A stretch of DNA of 44,940 nucleotides from contig DYSB01000006.1 in assembly GCA_020726405.1 (NCBI GenBank), positions 1 through 44,940 of the forward strand. The letters are read 5' to 3'. Both the position numbers and the translations under genes were made by a program. Origin of the DNA: Acetofilamentum sp. (GTDB taxonomy: Bacteria; CAIWAD01). Shown here in pieces: positions 40,471 through 44,940 of this stretch (positions within the stretch are counted from its first letter, which is position 1; each line of letters starts with the position of its first letter). Below the pieces are notes generated by a model. That model was not told the origin of the DNA. It saw nothing but the letters and a program-made list of their open reading frames with translations, and ran no database searches.

Positions 40471-40497
40471 AAGGCTCTGGCATCATGCCAGAGCCTT
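40471..40497. terminator. Perfect 13-bp hairpin before the restriction gene
   Basis: AAGGCTCTGGCAT-C-ATGCCAGAGCCTT is a perfect inverted repeat ending in A- and T-rich flanks on both sides (AAGAAAGG and CCTTCT). It could terminate transcription in either direction, isolating the restriction-modification gene that starts 90 bp later. Confidence 0.5.
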
Positions 40498-40586
40498 CTG
40501 CCCATTCCCGGGTGACGGCCCGCAGTCAGCAGGCCGCGATTTCTACTTTCCAGTATCCGAATGAGGCATCAACGCAGAGGCACCCC

Positions 40587-40991
40587 ATGACCCCGCTCGG
40601 CACCTTGTTGCACACCTTTCGCAGCGCCGCCGTCACGGAGCGTGAAAAGGGCAGCTACTTCGAAGAGCTGATTGTCCGCTACCTGAGCCACGAGGCCAGC
40701 TACCGCGACCTCTACAGCCAGGTCTGGCGCTACAGCGACTGGGCGCGCGAGCAGGGCCTGGACGCCCGCGACACGGGCATCGACCTGGTGGCGCAAACCC
40801 GCGGCACGGGGGAGTTCCACGCCATCCAGTGCAAACTCTACGCGGAAACCCACCGCCTGCAGAAGAGCGAGATCGACAGTTTCTTCACGGCCTCCGGCAA
40901 GCGGCCTTCACCCATCGCATCATCGTCAGCAGCACCAACCTGTGGAGCGAGCACGCCGAGGAGGCCCTGCGCGACCAGCAGCCGCCGGTGA
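40587..40991 (+). CDS. Type ISP restriction-modification enzyme, N-terminal nuclease piece (frameshifted)
   Basis: The first 106 codons encode an Mrr-like PD-(D/E)xK nuclease domain: VTEREKGSYFEELIVRYLS, then DTGIDLVAQTRGTGEFHAI and the active-site QCK, then QKSEIDSFFTASGK. After position 40906 the conserved sequence moves to another frame; the rest of this frame is meaningless up to its stop. Restoring one missing base near GCGGCC-TTCACC would join it to the helicase part. The ATG has AGAGG upstream. In the LlaGI class of enzymes a single polypeptide carries nuclease, translocase, methyltransferase and target recognition in this order. Confidence 0.82.
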   Translation: MTPLGTLLHTFRSAAVTEREKGSYFEELIVRYLSHEASYRDLYSQVWRYSDWAREQGLDARDTGIDLVAQTRGTGEFHAIQCKLYAETHRLQKSEIDSFFTASGKRPSPIASSSAAPTCGASTPRRPCATSSRR

Positions 40992-42597
40992 GCAAAATCG
41001 ACCTGCACGCGCTGGAGGAGAGTCAGATCGACTGGAGCCGCTATCAGCCGCGGCTGGAAGTGGTTCTCAAGCCCCGGAAGGAACTGCGCGAGCACCAACG
41101 GACGGCGCTGGCGCATGTCCTGCGCGGCCTGGCCACGGCCGACCGCGGCAAGTTGATCATGGCCTGCGGCACCGGCAAAACGCTGACCAGCCTGAAGATC
41201 GCCGAGGCGCTGGCCGGCGCCGGCGGGCGTGTGTTGTTCCTGGTGCCCAGCCTCGCGCTGTTGTCCCAGACGCTGACCGAATGGACGCAGGAAAGCGAGC
41301 TGCCCCTGCACAGTTTCGCCGTCTGCTCGGATGCCGACGTGGGCAAGAAGCGTCGGCGTGACGACGACGTGGTGACCACCTTCACCCACGAGCTGCGCTA
41401 CCCGGCCACCACCAATGCCGCCAGCCTGGCCCGCGAAATGAGCCAACGTCACACGGCCGACCATGTCAGCGTGGTCTTCAGCACCTACCATTCCATTGAC
41501 GTGCTGCACCGCGCCCAGCGCGACTTCCAGCTGCCCGACTTCGACCTGGTGATCTGCGACGAGGCCCACCGCACCACGGGCGCCACCTTCGAGTCGGAGG
41601 AGGAGAGCGCCTTCGTCCGGGTCCACGACAACGCCTACCTGCGCGCCGCCAAGCGCCTCTACATGACCGCCACGCCGCGCATCTACGGCGACAACGCCAA
41701 GGCCAGCGCCCAGAAGGAAAACGTGGCGCTCTGCTCCATGGACGACGAGGTCCTCTATGGCCAGGAACTCCACGTCATCTGCTTCTCCGAGGCGGTCAAG
41801 CGCGGCCTCTTGGTGGATTACAAAGTGCTCGTGCTGGCCGTGGACGAGGCGCACATCAACCGCCGCCTGCAGGTCCTGCTGCAGGACGAGCACAACCAGC
41901 TCAAGGTGGACGACGCGGCCAAGATCATCGGCTGCTGGAAGGCGCTCTCCAAACAGGGCTTAAGCGCGGATCTGGCGGACGACGGCGCCGCCATGCGCCG
42001 GGCCGTGGCCTTCTGCCGCGTGATCGACGTCGCCACCGGCGGCAAGACCCACAAGGTCAGCTCCCGGCAGATCGCGCTCATGTTCCAGGCCGTGGTGCAG
42101 GCCTACCAGCAGGCCGAGGCCGCCGCCAACCGGGAGGCCGAGGGCGATGCCGCGCGACCGATCCCGGGCCTCAGTTGCGCGGCCGAGCACGTGGACGGCG
42201 GCATGAACGCCAGCCAGAAGGAGGAGAAGCTCGACTGGCTGAAGGCGGAGACGCCGGCGGGCACCTGCCGCATCCTCAGCAACGTGCGCTGTTTGTCCGA
42301 GGGCGTGGACGTGCCGGCCCTGGACGCCGTGCTCTTCCTTTCGCCGCGCAACTCGCAGGTGGACGTGGTGCAGTCCGTGGGCCGCGTGATGCGCAACGCG
42401 CCGGGCAAGACGCGCGGCTACATCATCCTGCCGGTGGTGATTCCGGCGGGCGTGGAAGCCCACGAGGCGCTGAACGACAACAAAACCTACGCCGTGGTCT
42501 GGCAGGTGCTGCAGGCCCTGCGCGCCCACGACGACCGCTTCGATGCGCTGATCAACAAGCTGGATTTGATTGGCAGCGACCCCGCGCGGATGGAGGC
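40907..42597 (+). CDS. Type ISP restriction-modification enzyme, helicase/translocase piece (frameshifted at both ends)
   Basis: About 563 codons of superfamily 2 helicase in a frame shifted from the nuclease part. Motif I is MACGTGKTLTSLKI, motif II ICDEAHRTTG, motif III MTATPRIYG and motif VI VVQSVGRVMR. In the full enzyme this part translocates along DNA after site recognition. The coding signal begins at FTHRIIVSSTNLWSEHAEEA and stops making sense after DPARME, where the next domain continues in a third frame; the present frame ends at a stop at 42919. No convincing ribosome-binding site lies at its beginning, so it is a fragment of the same gene rather than a separate one. Confidence 0.82.
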
Positions 42598-44940
42598 ATC
42601 GCCGTCAGCGACCGCCTGCAGCGCAAGCCAGTGGGCAAGCCCGGCGCCGCCGGCTTCCTGGTGGGCGAGGCCGGCTCGCCCTACGGCCAGCCCGTGCAGT
42701 CCGAGATGCACTTCAACATCGGCGAGATCGAGCGTGCCATGTACGCCAAGCTGGTGCAGAAGTGCGGCAACCGCCATCACTGGGAAGACTGGGCCAACGA
42801 CATCGCCAAGATCGCGCGCACGCACATCGACCGCCTGGGCGCCATCCTGGAGAACCCGGCCCACCAGGAGGAGCGCACGGCCTTCGCCGCCTTCGCCAGC
42901 GAGCTGCGCGACGACTTGAACGACAGCTTGAGCGACGCCGAGATCCTCGAGATGCTGGCCCAGCACCTGATCACCAACCCGGTCTTCGACGCGCTCTTCG
43001 AGGGCTACCAGTTCACGCGGCACAACCCCATGTCGCTGGCCATGCAGAGCGTGCTGGACCTCCTGCAGCGGCACCACCTGGACAAGGAGGCCGACTCGCT
43101 GCAAGCCTTCTACGCCAGCGTGCGGCTGCGCGCGTCGGGCATCGAGAGCGCCGCCGGCAAGCAGAAAATCGTGCTGGAACTCTACGACAAATTCTTCCGC
43201 AACGCCTTCCCCAAACTCACCGAGCGCCTGGGCATTGTCTACACGCCGGTGGAGGTGGTGGACTTCATCATTCACAGCGTGGAGCACCTGCTGCAGACGG
43301 AGTTCGGCCAGGGCCTGGGCAGTCCCGGCGTGCACATCCTGGACCCCTTCACCGGCACGGGCACGTTCATCACGCGGCTCTTGCAGAGCGGGCTGATCCC
43401 GCCCGGGCAGCTGGCCCACAAGTACCGGCACGAAATCCACGCCAACGAAATCGTGCTGCTGGCCTACTACATCGCCGCCATCAACATCGAGGCCGTCTAC
43501 CACAGCCTGGCCGGCGGCGACTACGTGCCCTTCGAGGGCATCTGCCTGGCGGACACCTTCCAGCTCTTCGAGAAGGACGACCTCATCGACCAGCTCCTGG
43601 AGAAGAACAGCGCCCGCCGCACGCGCCAGAAAGCGCTGGACATCCGCGTCATCCTGGGCAACCCGCCCTATTCCGCCGGCCAGGCAAGCGCCAACGACAA
43701 CAACCAGAACGTGGCCTATCCCAACCTGGACGAACGCATTCGCGCCACCTACGCCGCGCGCTCCACGGCCGCCAACAAGAATGCCCTCTACGACAGCTAC
43801 ATCCGCGCCATCCGCTGGGCCAGCGACCGCATCGGTGGCAGCGGCGTCATCGGTTTCGTGACCAATGCCGGCTGGTTGGAAGCGAACTCCGCCGCGGGGC
43901 TGCGGCGCTGCCTGGCCGAGGAGTTCAGCAGCGTCCATGTCTTCCACCTGCGCGGCAACCAGCGCACCCAGGGGGAGCAATCGCGCAAGGAGGGCGGCAA
44001 GATCTTCGGCAGCGGCAGCCGGGCGCCCATCGCCATCTCCTTCTTTGTGAAGAACCCGGACTATGCCGAGCGCGGACGCATCCACTTCCACGACATCGGC
44101 GACTACCTGAGCCGCGATGAGAAGCTGGCGCGCATTGCCGAACTGGGCAGCATCGCCGGCCTTTCCGAGGCCAATGCTTGGCGCGAACTGACCCCCGATG
44201 AGCACGGCGATTGGCTGAAGCAACGAAACGATGGCTTTGCCGATTTCATCAGCATGGGTGACAAAAGGGATTCCAAGTCGATCATTCTGTTCGACAACTA
44301 CTCAAGTGGCGTGAAGACCCAACGGGACGCATGGTGCTACAACGCCTCCCGAGCCCAAGTCGGAACCAACCTTGGCCAGATGATTGACTTCTACAATGGC
44401 GAGGTCGAGCGCATTGGCCAGGCAACTGCGGGACTAAGCAAATCCGCCATGGATGCCCAGGTGGAATCTCTCATCAACAATGATCCGACAAGAGTCAGTT
44501 GGTCAGACAATCTGAAACAAGGACTGCTGCTGAATCGGCGTCTCGATTTGGACGAGTCGTGCCTGACGCACAGTCTCTACCGCCCCTTCACCAAGCAGTG
44601 GCTCTACTATGACCGGCGCCTCAATGAACGCGTCTACCAGATGCCTCGCATTTTCCCGGACTCGGCTGCGGAGAATCGGGTGATCTATCTGAGCGGTTCC
44701 GGCAACAGCGGGAGGGATTTCTCGGTCTTGATAACAGACCGAATTCCCGATCTGAATCTGCAGCACTCCGGCGGCCAAGGATTCCCGCTTTACCTCTACG
44801 ACGTCGCCGCCGCCGCACCGGCAAGCGGCGCGCACACCGCCGACCTCTTCTCTGCGGAAACCGCTGACTCTGCGCCCGCCGGCAGGCAGCGCCGCCACGC
44901 CATCACCGATGCCGGGCTGGCGCACTTCCAGGCCGCCTAT
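42598..44940 (+). CDS. Type ISP restriction-modification enzyme, methyltransferase and target-recognition piece (partial)
   Basis: 781 open codons reach the window edge. The N6-adenine methyltransferase core has motif I DPFTGTGTFITRLL and motif IV NPPYSAGQ, preceded by the helical coupler (FGQGLGSPGV; LGIVYTPVEVVDFIIHSVEH). The C-terminal part is the target recognition domain (SLYRPFTKQWLYYDRRLNER, then FPLYLYDV and HAITDAGLAHFQAAY). It would continue beyond the window. The G+C content falls visibly in the recognition domain (about 42-52% in sampled 60-base lines, against about 63% in the methyltransferase core). The frame joins the helicase part if one base is restored near GGAGGC-ATCGCC. 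Confidence 0.82.
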   Translation, partial: MAVSDRLQRKPVGKPGAAGFLVGEAGSPYGQPVQSEMHFNIGEIERAMYAKLVQKCGNRHHWEDWANDIAKIARTHIDRLGAILENPAHQEERTAFAAFASELRDDLNDSLSDAEILEMLAQHLITNPVFDALFEGYQFTRHNPMSLAMQSVLDLLQRHHLDKEADSLQAFYASVRLRASGIESAAGKQKIVLELYDKFFRNAFPKLTERLGIVYTPVEVVDFIIHSVEHLLQTEFGQGLGSPGVHILDPFTGTGTFITRLLQSGLIPPGQLAHKYRHEIHANEIVLLAYYIAAINIEAVYHSLAGGDYVPFEGICLADTFQLFEKDDLIDQLLEKNSARRTRQKALDIRVILGNPPYSAGQASANDNNQNVAYPNLDERIRATYAARSTAANKNALYDSYIRAIRWASDRIGGSGVIGFVTNAGWLEANSAAGLRRCLAEEFSSVHVFHLRGNQRTQGEQSRKEGGKIFGSGSRAPIAISFFVKNPDYAERGRIHFHDIGDYLSRDEKLARIAELGSIAGLSEANAWRELTPDEHGDWLKQRNDGFADFISMGDKRDSKSIILFDNYSSGVKTQRDAWCYNASRAQVGTNLGQMIDFYNGEVERIGQATAGLSKSAMDAQVESLINNDPTRVSWSDNLKQGLLLNRRLDLDESCLTHSLYRPFTKQWLYYDRRLNERVYQMPRIFPDSAAENRVIYLSGSGNSGRDFSVLITDRIPDLNLQHSGGQGFPLYLYDVAAAAPASGAHTADLFSAETADSAPAGRQRRHAITDAGLAHFQAAY

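Noticed and set aside
42570-44120. 516-codon plus-strand frame over the methyltransferase region
   Set aside because: The true frame here is the one with DPFTGTGTF and NPPYSAGQ; this one shows only Arg-, Pro- and Ala-rich sequence.

Overview
The window is high-GC bacterial DNA (about 60-65% G+C by eye in most genes). It probably comes from a Gram-negative of the FCB superphylum or a related lineage. The evidence is an outer-membrane beta-barrel protein, many lipobox and signal-peptide proteins, a fragment of the secreted-protein N-terminus common in FCB bacteria, and a TonB-type C-terminal domain. I cannot assign a phylum. No rRNA, tRNA or CRISPR array was seen.

Layout. 1-5370: tail of an unidentified gene, then a leftward operon fixC-fixX-etfB-etfA-acyl-CoA dehydrogenase. 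5657-6865: FabV/TER-type enoyl reductase, rightward. 6883-10006: a membrane protein, a cyclic-nucleotide-binding-domain protein, an orphan fragment of a secreted protein, a truncated-looking anti-sigma-like protein and a TonB-domain lipoprotein; this looks rearranged. 10056-13000: Kup potassium transporter and two small membrane proteins. 13110-28156: a 15 kb leftward extracellular-electron-transfer locus with its own predicted promoter and terminator. 28174-31429: M23 peptidase, a small TPR protein and a divergent lipoprotein. 31452-35816: Ada and a fused acyl-CoA mutase (IcmF). 35865-36433: palindromes and a transposase remnant. 36470-40189: large secreted subtilisin-like protein. 40230-40497: terminator and repeats. 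40587-end: a single-chain Type ISP restriction-modification gene broken by two frameshifts and cut by the window edge.

The centrepiece is the electron-transfer locus. In transcription order it encodes an 11-heme lipoprotein cytochrome (interrupted by an in-frame TGA), a lipoprotein with four rhodanese domains, an 8-heme cytochrome, a CbcL-like fusion of multiheme cytochrome c and membrane cytochrome b, a beta-propeller protein, an 18-heme cytochrome, a beta-propeller lipoprotein, a cysteine-free beta-barrel and a 12-heme cytochrome. I count 60 heme-c attachment motifs, five of them non-canonical. The set contains the parts of a complete quinol-to-outside path: inner-membrane quinol oxidation (CbcL-like), periplasmic carriers, and an outer-membrane porin-cytochrome conduit.

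Inferred link: the Fix/ETF-acyl-CoA dehydrogenase operon, the enoyl reductase and the acyl-CoA mutase fit oxidation or remodelling of fatty or branched acyl-CoA. Electrons could enter the quinone pool through FixC/FixX and leave through the cytochrome conduit. The four-rhodanese lipoprotein suggests a sulfane-sulfur step attached to that route. This coupling is inference from gene content only.
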